DNA of 47,862 nucleotides from Halomonas sp. NO4 (GCF_010994375.1 NZ_WHMA01000022.1:1-47862), one strand, 5' to 3'; shown: positions 8,461 to 16,990, counted from the stretch's first letter. Notes: a model not told the origin generated them from the letters alone. Made by a program: numbers and translations.

Positions 8461-8503
8461 ATCGCCCCCGCTTCGCGTTAAAGAGGCGGGGGCGATGGGG
8501 TTT
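8461..8503 (+). terminator. terminator after second flagellin
   Basis: An 11-bp perfect stem (8461-8471 with 8486-8496) followed by GGGG and TTT, 22 nt after the flagellin stop. The T run is short, so termination may be imperfect. Confidence 0.6.
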
Positions 8504-8513
8504 CAAACCACGA

Positions 8514-8537
8514 GAGACAGGCCGTGTAGCCTGTCTC
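8514..8537 (-). terminator. hairpin after fliD (first copy)
   Basis: A 9-bp stem (8514-8522 with 8529-8537, loop of 6) just beyond the fliD stop on the minus strand. Only a weak T-containing tail follows, so this is a probable but not classical terminator, facing the one from the convergent flagellin gene. Confidence 0.45.
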
Positions 8538-8545
8538 GTCAGTGA

Positions 8546-9931
8546 TCAATCACGACCAAGCTGGGCATCCAGCGACTCGAACTGCTGCATCAGGTAGCTG
8601 CTGGTCTGGTTCATGTTGGCAATCATGCTGTCGAGCTGGCCGAACTGCACGCGATAGCGTTCGATAGTGCGCTCGATGCTCTGCTCCATGCGCGCCGTAC
8701 GGCGGTCGATGCTCTCGACTCGGGTTTCGGCACTCTCCACGGCGCTGCTGATCATGCCATCATCGCCGAGAAAACGCCCAAGGGTGGCATCCAGGCGCCC
8801 TGCCATCCCCGAAGCCTCATCTGCTCCGGCAAAGAAATCGGCCAGCTTTTGCGGATTGCTGGTAGCAAGCTCATCGAGCTTGGCATCATCCAGCTCCAGG
8901 CGACCTTTTTCATTCAGAGAGATGCCCAGCTGCGACATGATCGTGAGTTCGCTCCCCGCCACGCTATTGGTCAGGTCGCGCGCCAGGTTCGATTCGATAT
9001 TGCGGACGGTACGATCACCGATCAGCTCACCCGACTTGCCGTCCTCGCCACCGTAGGCTGTCATGCGGCCGATGGTGGACTGCAGCTCATTGTAGGATGA
9101 CACCAGCTTGCCGACGGCCTCCTTGAGAGAGCCGCTGTCGCGCGCCACGTTCAGGCTGAGGGTTTCGCCCGTGGCGTCAGGCGCCAGCTCCAGCGTCACG
9201 CCCTGAATAGCTCCCTCTATCGTATTCGTGGAGCTGGTGATCTCGATGCCGTTGATATCAAGCAAGGCGTTGCGGCCCGCCTGGTGAGTGGCGAGATCCT
9301 CATCCAGCGTCACCCCGGTGGCGAGGTTAGTGAAGGCCATGTTGGTGATGCCGGCATCGGCACCGCTCTGCCGAGAGGTAAGCACCAGACGATTGCCGGT
9401 ACCATCGTTGATAATGGAGGCATCCACCCCGGCCTCAGCATCGGCATTGATGGTATCGCGGATGTCTTCCAGGGTTGCGTTCTCCGGCAAGGCGATACTC
9501 TTCGTGCCATTCGTTGTACTGTCGGGCGCACTGCCATCGCCAAAAGTCAGGTCCAGGGACGCATTCGCCCCCGTCAGAGAATCAGTCAAATTATCCACCC
9601 GGGTGCTCGCCAGACTTCCAGCGCGGGCGGTATGGGTCACGGCGATTTCGTACTGCCCGGGACTGGCTTCCGCACTCGCAGTAGCAGTCATGCCTTCGCC
9701 CTGAACGCTGGCGGAGAGCTTCTGGTAGAGCGAGGTCTCGTTGAGCTTGGTTACCGCGTCCTGAAACTTGTTCAGGCCGGACTGCAGCCGGCCATAGGCG
9801 GAGATCTTCGCCTTCTCCTGGCTCTTCTGGGCCGTTAGCGGCTCAAGCTTCTGCTGCTCGGCGGAGCGCAGCTGATCAAGCAGACCGTTGAGATCGAGGC
9901 CTGAGCCTATACCAAGGGCTGAGATTGCCAT
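8546..9931 (-). CDS. fliD: flagellar filament cap protein FliD (copy 1)
   Basis: A 461-residue hook-associated protein 2 (FliD), which caps the growing filament and folds in flagellin monomers. The N-terminus MAISALGIGSGLDLNGLLDQ and the C-terminal coiled coil (RTARMEQSIERTIERYR, then QFGQLDSMIANMNQTSSYL) are diagnostic. Position 9931 is chosen as start because GGAGAA lies just upstream and the family begins here; the open frame extends upstream only by chance. It has its own sigma-28 promoter. A second fliD follows upstream on the same strand, and no fliS or fliT chaperone gene is adjacent, unlike many gammaproteobacteria. Confidence 0.95.
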   Translation of the reverse strand: MAISALGIGSGLDLNGLLDQLRSAEQQKLEPLTAQKSQEKAKISAYGRLQSGLNKFQDAVTKLNETSLYQKLSASVQGEGMTATASAEASPGQYEIAVTHTARAGSLASTRVDNLTDSLTGANASLDLTFGDGSAPDSTTNGTKSIALPENATLEDIRDTINADAEAGVDASIINDGTGNRLVLTSRQSGADAGITNMAFTNLATGVTLDEDLATHQAGRNALLDINGIEITSSTNTIEGAIQGVTLELAPDATGETLSLNVARDSGSLKEAVGKLVSSYNELQSTIGRMTAYGGEDGKSGELIGDRTVRNIESNLARDLTNSVAGSELTIMSQLGISLNEKGRLELDDAKLDELATSNPQKLADFFAGADEASGMAGRLDATLGRFLGDDGMISSAVESAETRVESIDRRTARMEQSIERTIERYRVQFGQLDSMIANMNQTSSYLMQQFESLDAQLGRD

Positions 9932-9979
9932 ACGTGTTCTCCATGTATACCGCATGACGGAAGCGCGGCTATGCCATAT

Positions 9980-10006
9980 CTATCGGCGCCACTCACGCAA
10001 ACTTTA
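9980..10006 (-). promoter_or_regulatory. sigma-28 (FliA) promoter of fliD copy 1
   Basis: Minus strand: TAAA (10006-10003), 15 nt, GCCGATAG (9987-9980), about 50 nt before the fliD start at 9931. Together with the promoter at 11509-11535 this shows that the two fliD genes can be transcribed separately. Confidence 0.8.
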
Positions 10007-10100
10007 GACTCAACCAGCCCACCCGGGAAAACCTGTAGCTGATGGTATGCCGCCCAACCGTAGGAATTCCTCATCGCACGCCACCGCTAGGCATTACAGT

Positions 10101-11465
10101 TTATAGCCCACCGCCAGACTGGCCACCCTCCAGATTGCTCAGCTGCTGGGTGAGGTAGGCGCTGGTCTGGTTCATCTGGGCGACCATGCCATCGAGCTGG
10201 CTGAACTGGGTGCGATAGCGCTCTACCGTCTGCTCGATGCTGGCTTCCATACGGGCATGACGATCGTTGAGGCTGTCGATACGGTTTTCGGCGCCGTTGA
10301 GGGAGGTGGTCAGGGCGCCGTTGTCGCTGGTCAGCTGCTCGGCCGTTTCGGTAAGGCGACCCGCCAGGCCTGGCGACGTGCCATCGCCGGCAAAGTAGGC
10401 TTCTACTGCGGCCGGGTCCTCGGCAAGGGCGGCATCGAGTTGCCCCTGGTCGAGCTCGAGGGTGCCGTCGACGGTCATCGATAGCCCCACATCGGAAAGC
10501 AGGCCCTGTTCGCCATCCACCGTCACCCCGGCGGCAAGGTTACTGCGCAGGCGCGACTCGATGGTGCGCACGGCGCTGTCGCCGATCAGCTCACCGGCTT
10601 CGCCCTCTTCACCGTTGAAGGCGGTCAGGCGCCCGGCGGTGCCCTTGAGCTCGTTGTAGCTCTCCACAAAGCCGGTCACCGCCTCACGGATCGACTCATC
10701 GTCGCGCGCCACGCTCAGGGTGCCGCTACCCTGCTGCTGAAGGTCTAAAGTCACGCCCTGGATGGCGTCGTCGACCTGGTTGGTGGTGCTGGTGATGGCG
10801 ATGCCGTTCACGTCCAGGCTGGCGTCCTGCCCGGCCTGGGTAATGGTGTTGTCGGTCAGGGTCGCCTGATCGGCCACGGCGGCGAAGTTGGTGCCGGTGA
10901 TGCTGGCCTGCTTGCCGGTCTCCTCGGATATCAGCGCCAGCCGGTAGCCCGCGCCGTCATTGACGATGGAAGCATTCACCGCGGCCTCGGGATCGGCGTT
11001 CACGGCGTCGCGGATGCCTTCCAGGGAGCTGTCAGCGTCAATAGCCACCGTGGTGTCAAGGGCGGCGTCCTCGAAGGTGAGGTCGAGGTCGGTTGCGCCA
11101 CTGCTGATCTCGGCCGTGGGGTCGTCCACCCGCTGGGTGGCCAGGCTGCCGGCGGTGGCCAGGTCATTGACCGTGACGCTGTACTCACCCGCTGCCGCAT
11201 CGCTGTTCACCGCGGCCTGGAAGGCATCGCCGCTCACGCTGGCGTTATGGCCCTGGAATAGCGAGGTATCGCTGAGCTTGCTGGCCGCATCCTGGAAGGA
11301 GGAGAGCACGCTTTGCATCTCGCCGTAGGCGGAAATCTTGACTTTCTGCTCTTGGACCTGCTGCTGGATGGGTTCGAGCTTTGCCTGTTCGGATTGTTGA
11401 AGCTGGCCCAGCAGGCCGTTGAGATCAAGCCCGGAACCCACGCCGAGCGATGAGATACTAGCCAT
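10101..11465 (-). CDS. fliD: flagellar filament cap protein FliD (copy 2)
   Basis: A 454-residue FliD paralogue beginning MASISSLGVGSGLDLNGLLG, with C-terminal RHARMEASIEQTVERYR and FSQLDGMVAQMNQTSAYL. It parallels copy 1 throughout but has a diverged central region and ends in a Gly-rich QSGGGL tail. The start at 11465 has AAAGG upstream and matches the family start. Two caps beside two flagellins suggest a matched pair (each cap to one flagellin, or one for a minor filament type), although both could simply cap a mixed filament. No clear terminator is visible in the 170 nt between the two fliD genes. Confidence 0.95.
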   Translation of the reverse strand: MASISSLGVGSGLDLNGLLGQLQQSEQAKLEPIQQQVQEQKVKISAYGEMQSVLSSFQDAASKLSDTSLFQGHNASVSGDAFQAAVNSDAAAGEYSVTVNDLATAGSLATQRVDDPTAEISSGATDLDLTFEDAALDTTVAIDADSSLEGIRDAVNADPEAAVNASIVNDGAGYRLALISEETGKQASITGTNFAAVADQATLTDNTITQAGQDASLDVNGIAITSTTNQVDDAIQGVTLDLQQQGSGTLSVARDDESIREAVTGFVESYNELKGTAGRLTAFNGEEGEAGELIGDSAVRTIESRLRSNLAAGVTVDGEQGLLSDVGLSMTVDGTLELDQGQLDAALAEDPAAVEAYFAGDGTSPGLAGRLTETAEQLTSDNGALTTSLNGAENRIDSLNDRHARMEASIEQTVERYRTQFSQLDGMVAQMNQTSAYLTQQLSNLEGGQSGGGL

Positions 11466-11508
11466 GAGAACTGCCTTTGGCCGGTGAATTTTGTTGCTCG
11501 TGCTACCC

Positions 11509-11535
11509 ACATCGGCGGATGAGGGCGGGACTTTA
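11509..11535 (-). promoter_or_regulatory. sigma-28 (FliA) promoter of fliD copy 2
   Basis: Minus strand: TAAA (11535-11532), 15 nt, GCCGATGT (11516-11509), 43 nt before the start at 11465. The intergenic stretch 11466-11896 otherwise holds the opposite-facing promoter at 11652 and a long leader. Confidence 0.8.
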
Positions 11536-11651
11536 GGGTTCGAGGGTTTCCACCTCGAACCCCACGATCTGGCGCCGCTCGCGGGCATCGGATCCCTCCC
11601 TACCCAGTGCCACGCGCCCCAGCCTACGCCTTTGGTTGCATGAAAGTTCGC

Positions 11652-11678
11652 TAAAGTTCTTCTCTCCCCGGCCGAAAT
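11652..11678 (+). promoter_or_regulatory. candidate sigma-28 (FliA) promoter of the envelope operon
   Basis: TAAA (11652-11655), 15 nt, GCCGAAAT (11671-11678), the same architecture as the flagellin and fliD promoters in this window. It faces the four-gene envelope operon whose first start codon is 219 nt further on, and no gene lies between. It would place that operon under flagellar control. Confidence 0.6.
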
Positions 11679-11838
11679 CCACTTCGAGGCGCGTGGAAGG
11701 CGCCTTGCTGTGTTCGCCAGGGAGAGGTGCCGGGCTGCGTTTCATGCCCTCCTGCCGCTTCGCGACGGTGCTGCCGTGTCGTGCCACCGCTCGCTTCCCC
11801 TTTGCTTGCGCTCAGCGCCTTCCCTCCCCTCGCCATAG

Positions 11839-11860
11839 CCGGCCGCCGGAGAGCGGCCGG
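11839..11860 (+). other. GC-rich hairpin in the envelope operon leader
   Basis: Perfect 8-bp stem CCGGCCGC (11839-11846) with GCGGCCGG (11853-11860), loop of 6, about 36 nt upstream of the first start codon. There is no T run, so it is not a terminator; it could stabilise the transcript or influence translation. Function is unknown. Confidence 0.4.
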
Positions 11861-11896
11861 GCAAGAAGAACGCTTGACGCTACGCAAGGGAACCAC

Positions 11897-13405
11897 ATGA
11901 CGCACACTATCAAGGCACTGGCCGTCGCCACGCTTGCGGTGGGGCTGAGCGGCTGCGCGGCGCACCAGCAGCGCAGCCAGATGGAAGCCTTCAACGCCGC
12001 CTGGGTGCAAGGCGACTACCTGGGAGCCGCCGCGACCATGGAGGCCAAGGCCACGCTGACGGGCGGCGACAAAGCGGAAGACAAGCAGCTGCTCGAACTG
12101 CTGCACCAGGCGGAAGCCCACCGTTTGGCCGGCGACACGGCCACGGCGATCAGCCTCTACGACCGTGCCGAGACCGGCATGAAGCTCGACGACACCACCG
12201 GGCTTGCCGCCGGGCTGCTGGAGGGCGGCAAGGCCGTGCTGCTCAACGACGCCGAGAGCGACTACACCCCGATGCTCGCCGAGACGGTGCTGGTCAACAC
12301 CTACAAGGGGCTCGCCTTCCTCCAGCAAGGCAACCGCGACTACGCGCGCATCGAATTCAACCGTGCCGACGACCGCACCCGCCGCGCCGTGGAGACCTTC
12401 GCCAAGGAGATCACCGCCCAGCAGGAGGCGATGGCCGAAGAGGCGGAAGCCGAGCAGCAGTCGATCCAGCAGAGCCTGGAGAGCGACGCCCTCCAGGAGA
12501 GCATCGCCGCTAACTACGGCGAGACCTCGCAGTGGAGCGTCTACCCCGAGTTCATCGTGCCCTCCGCCACCTACCTGCACGGGCTCTTCTTCCTCGCCAG
12601 CGGCGAGACCGGCGACCTGGAGCGCGCGGCCACCTCGCTGAAGCGCGTCGCCGAAATGACCCCGGGCAACCGGGCGCTCGCCGCCGATGCCGAACTGGCC
12701 ACCGCGCTGGCCGCCGGCAAGGCGAAGCGTGAGGCGCTGGGCGATCGGGTGTGGGTGATCTACGAGAACGGCCTGGGCCCGGTGGCCGAGGAGACGCGCT
12801 TCGACGTGCCGCTGCTGCTCTTCCACGGCAACACCACCAGCCCCGCCTACACCGGCATCGCCCTACCCCGCTACGCCAATCGCCAGGCGGTGAGCGAGCC
12901 CCTCACCCTGCGCGACGGCAGCGGCGAGACGATCACCCCGGAGGCCTTCTCGGCCATGGGCAAGGTGATTCATACCGAGATGCAGGCGCGCTTCCCCGCC
13001 GTGCTGGGGCGCGCCGTGGCCTCCGCCGCCATCAAGGCGCTGATCCAGACCGCCGCCGCCGAGGAGATGGGCGCCGTGGGTCAGCTGGGCACAGCGCTCT
13101 TCGCCGCCGCCACCACCCAGGCCGACCTGCGCAGCTGGCAGGCCATTCCCGACCACTGGGAAGTGGCCCGCCTGGCACGGCCCGACTCCGGCCGGCTGAC
13201 GCTCGCAGCCGGCGGCACGGCCCTGGGCGAGCTCAGCCTGCCCGACTGGCCCTACACCCTCGTCTACGTCAAGCGCCCCAGCGCCCAGAGCCCGGCGCAG
13301 GTCTCGCTGATCGACCTGCAGGGCGAGCACGGCGGCGAACAGCTCTCGCTGCACGGCGCACCGAGCGGCGACGAAGCCGGCGAGCTGGTGGCCGATGCGT
13401 CTTGA
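11897..13405 (+). CDS. TPR-containing lipoprotein, COG3014-like
   Basis: A 502-residue predicted lipoprotein: MTHTIKALAVATLAVGLSGC ends in a lipobox with Cys20. The first half is helical and TPR-like (LLELLHQAEAHRLAGDTATA, then NTYKGLAFLQQGNRDYARIE), with a Glu/Gln-rich coiled stretch around 165-190. The second half (about 270-480) looks beta-rich and ends in a conserved-looking LIDLQGEHGG segment. This pattern fits the uncharacterised COG3014 lipoprotein family. AAGGGAACCAC precedes the ATG at 11897. It is first in an operon with an LpoB-like lipoprotein and two exported proteins, under a candidate sigma-28 promoter. The biochemical role is unknown; an outer-membrane scaffold is inferred. 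Confidence 0.75.
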   Translation: MTHTIKALAVATLAVGLSGCAAHQQRSQMEAFNAAWVQGDYLGAAATMEAKATLTGGDKAEDKQLLELLHQAEAHRLAGDTATAISLYDRAETGMKLDDTTGLAAGLLEGGKAVLLNDAESDYTPMLAETVLVNTYKGLAFLQQGNRDYARIEFNRADDRTRRAVETFAKEITAQQEAMAEEAEAEQQSIQQSLESDALQESIAANYGETSQWSVYPEFIVPSATYLHGLFFLASGETGDLERAATSLKRVAEMTPGNRALAADAELATALAAGKAKREALGDRVWVIYENGLGPVAEETRFDVPLLLFHGNTTSPAYTGIALPRYANRQAVSEPLTLRDGSGETITPEAFSAMGKVIHTEMQARFPAVLGRAVASAAIKALIQTAAAEEMGAVGQLGTALFAAATTQADLRSWQAIPDHWEVARLARPDSGRLTLAAGGTALGELSLPDWPYTLVYVKRPSAQSPAQVSLIDLQGEHGGEQLSLHGAPSGDEAGELVADAS

Positions 13406-13417
13406 GCACAGGGAGGG

Positions 13418-13588
13418 GCACCTGACGGCGCCTTCGTCGAGGCGTCAAACCGGAGCTAAATCGCCCTCCCGCAATCTATGCACCTGCTACCCCGTGGGAG
13501 GCCGATTTATCGGGCGAAGCAGCGCGCAGCGCTGCCAGACAATGGGCACCTGGCGGCGCCTTCGCGCGGCAAGCCGCCCTCCCACAAC
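13418..13588. repeat. cluster of three REP-like elements
   Basis: Three related units: 13419-13475 (minus), 13493-13518 (plus) and 13546-13587 (minus). Each carries a GGGAGG-type head followed by a short imperfect GC-rich palindrome, as in Pseudomonas-type REPs. The two minus-strand units share the tail CACCTG-R-CGGCGCCTTCG (13419-13436 and 13547-13564). The plus unit between inverted neighbours gives a BIME-like arrangement. It fills most of the 259 nt between the first and second genes of the envelope operon. Confidence 0.65.
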
Positions 13589-13664
13589 CCACAACAACCA
13601 GCCCTGCATGTATCACAGGCATTTCTTTCCAACCAAGCTTTCCAACCACTTAGGGAATGACACC

Positions 13665-14264
13665 ATGAGACTGCTACTCATCCTGCTGGCCAGCCTGACC
13701 CTGCTGGCGGGCTGCGCCACCACCCCGCGCTACGTGGATCCCGCCAACGACGACGGCCCGGTCAGCATGGCGCTGGACTACCGCGACTTCGAGAACGCCG
13801 CCGGTCGCGCGGTGGATTCCATGCTCGAGAGCGGCGCCGTGGACAACCCCAACGGCGGCCGCTACGTGATGGTGGTCAGCCGCATCGTCAACGACACCAT
13901 GCAGCGTCTGGACACCGATCAGCTGGTGAAGAAGATTCGCGTCGACCTGCTGCGTTCCGGCCGCGTGGTGACCACCACCGCCGTGGGCATCGACGGCGCC
14001 GAGGACGAGATGAACATGCTCTCGCGAACGCTGCGCGACTCCGACGAGTTCGACCAGCGCGGCGTCCAGAAGAAGGGCACCCTGCAGGCACCCGACCTGA
14101 GCCTCTCCGGCAAGATCCTGCAGCGCAACCGCAAGGTGGGTCGCGAGCAGCAGGTGGAGTACTACGTGCAGCTCTCGCTGACCGACCTGGCCAGCGGCCT
14201 GGCGCTGTGGGAGGACGAGACCCAGGTCATCAAGCGGGGCTCCAACGCCTCGGTCAGCTGGTAA
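13665..14264 (+). CDS. LpoB-like lipoprotein
   Basis: A 199-residue predicted lipoprotein (signal MRLLLILLASLTLLAGC, Cys17). The body matches the pattern of penicillin-binding-protein activator LpoB: a flexible linker, then YRDFENAAGRAVDSML, VVSRIVNDTMQRLDTDQLV and a C-terminal ELxDxxSGxxLW-type strand (LTDLASGLALWEDE). In E. coli LpoB is an outer-membrane lipoprotein that reaches through peptidoglycan to activate PBP1b; whether this protein does so is unknown. AGGGAA lies 8 nt before the ATG at 13665; earlier in-frame starts fall in the REP cluster and are rejected. It is followed after 9 nt by the next gene, whose ribosome site overlaps this stop codon. Confidence 0.78.
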   Translation: MRLLLILLASLTLLAGCATTPRYVDPANDDGPVSMALDYRDFENAAGRAVDSMLESGAVDNPNGGRYVMVVSRIVNDTMQRLDTDQLVKKIRVDLLRSGRVVTTTAVGIDGAEDEMNMLSRTLRDSDEFDQRGVQKKGTLQAPDLSLSGKILQRNRKVGREQQVEYYVQLSLTDLASGLALWEDETQVIKRGSNASVSW

Positions 14265-14273
14265 GGAGGCCCC

Positions 14274-15668
14274 ATGTTCGAACGCACGCTGAAACCGCTT
14301 GCCGCCGCCGTCGCCCTCGCCCTGCTGCTGCCCGGCGCCGCAACGGCCCAGGAGCTGGCCGAGCAGAGCCGCGCCGCCCAAACGGACGCCGCCGCCACCC
14401 CACCCTCGCCGTTCTATGCCATCGACGAGGTCTCCCAGAGCGACGAGAAGATCCAGGCGTTCCTGCAGGATCGCGGCTGGGTACAGGGCGAGTCGGCCAA
14501 CAACCCGGCGGGCGGCACCCTGGTCGTCGCCTCGACGGACATCGCCATGGACCCCACCAGCATCGACTTCAGCCAGGCACGCCTGATCGCCACCGAGGAG
14601 GCCTTCCTGCAGGCCATGGGCGAACTCGTCTCACAGGACTCGGTGAACATCGGCAAGAGCATGGCTGACCGCTTCATGCAGAACGGCCTGCCGGAAGACG
14701 TGGCCGACACCAGCAACCTCGCCGAACTGGGCGAAGCCCTGGCGAGCCGCCTGGCCGAAGCCTCGGTACAGACCCTCAACAAGGTGATCGAGGAGCTCGG
14801 TGGCGATGCCAGCCAGCTGCCCCAGCTCAACCTGGCCGAGCGCAAGCAGCTGATCTATGACGAGTTCGTCACCGACACCACCTGGCGCGCCATGGGCGAG
14901 CTCTCCGGTATCGGCATTTTCGGCGTCATCGAGGAAGTTGGCGGCGATGGGCCGGTCAACAACGGCCGCGTCAGCGTGGTGGTAGTCAAGTCGGCGCGCT
15001 TCAGCGAGTTCGGCCGCCAGCTGCGCACCGGCGACGTGGCCCCGGGTCAGGCGATCCCCGTCGAGACCATCCAGGCGCGCCTGGCGCCCCAGCTCGAGGA
15101 AGGCACGCCCATGCTCGGCTACTTCGGCGTGCAGCCGATCGTCGACGGCGAGGGCCGCTACGGACTGATCTCCTTCGGCATGGGGGCGCCGGCCCTAGTG
15201 CGCGGCAGCATGGACGAGTTCGCCATCAGTGCCGAGTTGGAAGCGGCACGCACCAGCGCGCAGATGATGGCCGACGGCTGGCTGGCCCAGTTCGCCAGCA
15301 TGACGGTGCAGGGGCAGAAGGAGAGTACCAAGCGCAAGCTGCGCGAGCAGGTGCGCGAGACCCGCGGCGACGGCAGCTCGCGGCTGCTCACCGAAGAGGG
15401 GGTGGGCCGCATGGTCAACAGCGTCCTGCGCTCCGAGGCAGACGCCCATCTGCAGGGCGTGCAGACCGTGGGACAGTGGAACAGCAGCGATCCCAGCACC
15501 GGTCACCCTTATCTCGGCTACGTGAAGTACTGGTCGCCCGGCACCTCGGCCAAGGCCCAGGGGCTGACCCAGCGTGACGAGCCGGAGCCGGCTGATGGCG
15601 CTACCAGCGGTACGCCGCCCAGCACTCCGGCGACGTCGCGCGCCACCGGCTCGTTCGGGGAGTGGTGA
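14274..15668 (+). CDS. exported protein of unknown function (DUF6844-like)
   Basis: A 464-residue protein with a Sec signal (MFERTLKPLAAAVALALLLP, likely cleaved after ATA/AQA near residue 25). No catalytic motif is recognised. Features: a segment beginning FYAIDEVSQSDEKIQAFLQD, an N-terminal domain with ARLIATEEAFLQAMGE resembling the repeat in LPP20/FlgT-like proteins, a hydrophobic SGIGIFGVIEEVGG stretch near 215, a charged helical region around 340-365, and a Pro/Thr-rich tail. It probably belongs to the family labelled DUF6844, recalled by neighbourhood and pattern only. AAGGAGG sits at 14263-14269. The stop codon overlaps the next start as TGATG. Co-translation with the LpoB-like and CsgG-like neighbours suggests one periplasmic complex. 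Confidence 0.7.
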   Translation: MFERTLKPLAAAVALALLLPGAATAQELAEQSRAAQTDAAATPPSPFYAIDEVSQSDEKIQAFLQDRGWVQGESANNPAGGTLVVASTDIAMDPTSIDFSQARLIATEEAFLQAMGELVSQDSVNIGKSMADRFMQNGLPEDVADTSNLAELGEALASRLAEASVQTLNKVIEELGGDASQLPQLNLAERKQLIYDEFVTDTTWRAMGELSGIGIFGVIEEVGGDGPVNNGRVSVVVVKSARFSEFGRQLRTGDVAPGQAIPVETIQARLAPQLEEGTPMLGYFGVQPIVDGEGRYGLISFGMGAPALVRGSMDEFAISAELEAARTSAQMMADGWLAQFASMTVQGQKESTKRKLREQVRETRGDGSSRLLTEEGVGRMVNSVLRSEADAHLQGVQTVGQWNSSDPSTGHPYLGYVKYWSPGTSAKAQGLTQRDEPEPADGATSGTPPSTPATSRATGSFGEW

Positions 15669-16957
15669 TGAGCAGTCTCACAAGGACGCTGCGGTTGCTG
15701 CTGTGGCTGCTGGTCGCCGCCCTGCCGCTGGCCGCCCAGGCCGGCGTGCAGACCCGCGTGGTGCAGGCCGAGGCCACCGGAGTGGACCGCGAAGAGGCGA
15801 TCTTCAATGCCCTGGGCGAGGCCGTGCGCCAGGTGCACGGCGCCCAGGTGGATGCCAGCCGCGAACTGCGCCGCTCGATGAACCGCCTCTCGGTACGCGA
15901 CGGCCAGGGCCGCGAGGCCTCGGTGACCCATGAATCGCGAGTGAAGAGCGGTACAAAGGTGCGCAGCCAAGGGCTGATCAGCGGGTACGACGTGCTCGAG
16001 GTACGCCCCGCCCCGGGCGGCGGCCAGCTGGCGCGGCTCTCCGTGCGCGTGCCGGTGTACCGCGTGCCCGGCGCGGGCGCCCAGAGCAACCGCCAGCGCC
16101 TGGCCGTCTACCCGGTGGAGGTCGACACCGCCCAACTGCGCATCAACGGCGAGGCCCTGGCCGCCGGCGACGTCTCGGCGCGGCTCACCCAGGCACTGGT
16201 GCAGGCCATGGTCGGCGCGCGACGCTTCAACGTGCTGGATCGGGACATGCAGCAGGCGATCCGCGCCGAGCAGGCCTTCATCGCTTCCGGCCGTGTACCG
16301 CTGGCCGAGAAGGCGATGCTCGGCCGCAACCTGGGGGCCGACTACCTGGTGGTGACGCGCCTGACCGAGCTCGACATGGCCCTGCGCGAGGTGGCCAACC
16401 CCATCACCGGCGAGCGCTCGCACCAGGGCGATGGCGTGGCCACGCTGGAGGCGCGGGTGGTGATTCCCGCTACCGGCCAGGTGATGTGGAGCCACACCCT
16501 GAGCACCGATCTCGCCGAACTGGGCATCGACAGACCCGGCAGCGGCGGTGTCACCCAGCGGGTGTTCGACGCCCTGGGCAGCGAACTCACCTTCCGCGCG
16601 CTCAATGTCATCTACCCGCTGCGCGTGGTGGAGAGCCGCGGTGGCGAGATCGTGCTCAACCAGGGCGGGGTGATCGTCAAGCCGGGCCAGCGCTGGGCGG
16701 TGTACGACATCGGCAAGGCCTACACGGACCCCTACCACGGCGAGAGCCTGGGCCCGCGCGAGACCTGGGTAGCCGACGTCGACATCACCCGCGTGGCCGA
16801 CAAGGTCGCCCACGCGCGCATCGTCAGCGGCGCCGTGGAGGGCAACGGCCAGGTGCTTCGGCGCGTGGACGCCACCGGCAAGGCCACTCGCGAGGCCGAG
16901 CGGGAAGCGGTGCGTGGCACCCGTGAGCGGGTCTGCCTGCCCATGGATCCGTGCTGA
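15668..16957 (+). CDS. exported CsgG/FlgT-like envelope protein
   Basis: A 429-residue protein with a signal peptide (about 1-25, ending LAAQA). The N-terminal domain (ATGVDREEAIFNALGEAVRQ, then a charged segment) resembles the first domain of FlgT-type proteins. The central part (RLTQALVQAMVGARRFNVLD, then AMLGRNLGADYLVVTRL) is typical of the CsgG/LpoB nucleotide-fold-like family, and the C-terminal part (VIVKPGQRWAVYDIG...) resembles the FlgT/TolB-like tail. There is no lipobox. The ATG at 15668 is chosen because it overlaps the previous stop (TGATG) and has GGGGAG upstream; two GTG codons precede it. FlgT in Vibrio forms the H-ring of the flagellar basal body, so a flagellar-collar role is possible but unproven. 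Confidence 0.75.
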   Translation: MSSLTRTLRLLLWLLVAALPLAAQAGVQTRVVQAEATGVDREEAIFNALGEAVRQVHGAQVDASRELRRSMNRLSVRDGQGREASVTHESRVKSGTKVRSQGLISGYDVLEVRPAPGGGQLARLSVRVPVYRVPGAGAQSNRQRLAVYPVEVDTAQLRINGEALAAGDVSARLTQALVQAMVGARRFNVLDRDMQQAIRAEQAFIASGRVPLAEKAMLGRNLGADYLVVTRLTELDMALREVANPITGERSHQGDGVATLEARVVIPATGQVMWSHTLSTDLAELGIDRPGSGGVTQRVFDALGSELTFRALNVIYPLRVVESRGGEIVLNQGGVIVKPGQRWAVYDIGKAYTDPYHGESLGPRETWVADVDITRVADKVAHARIVSGAVEGNGQVLRRVDATGKATREAEREAVRGTRERVCLPMDPC

Positions 16958-16990
16958 TACCGACGAGCTTCCATCGGCTCCACAAGACGA

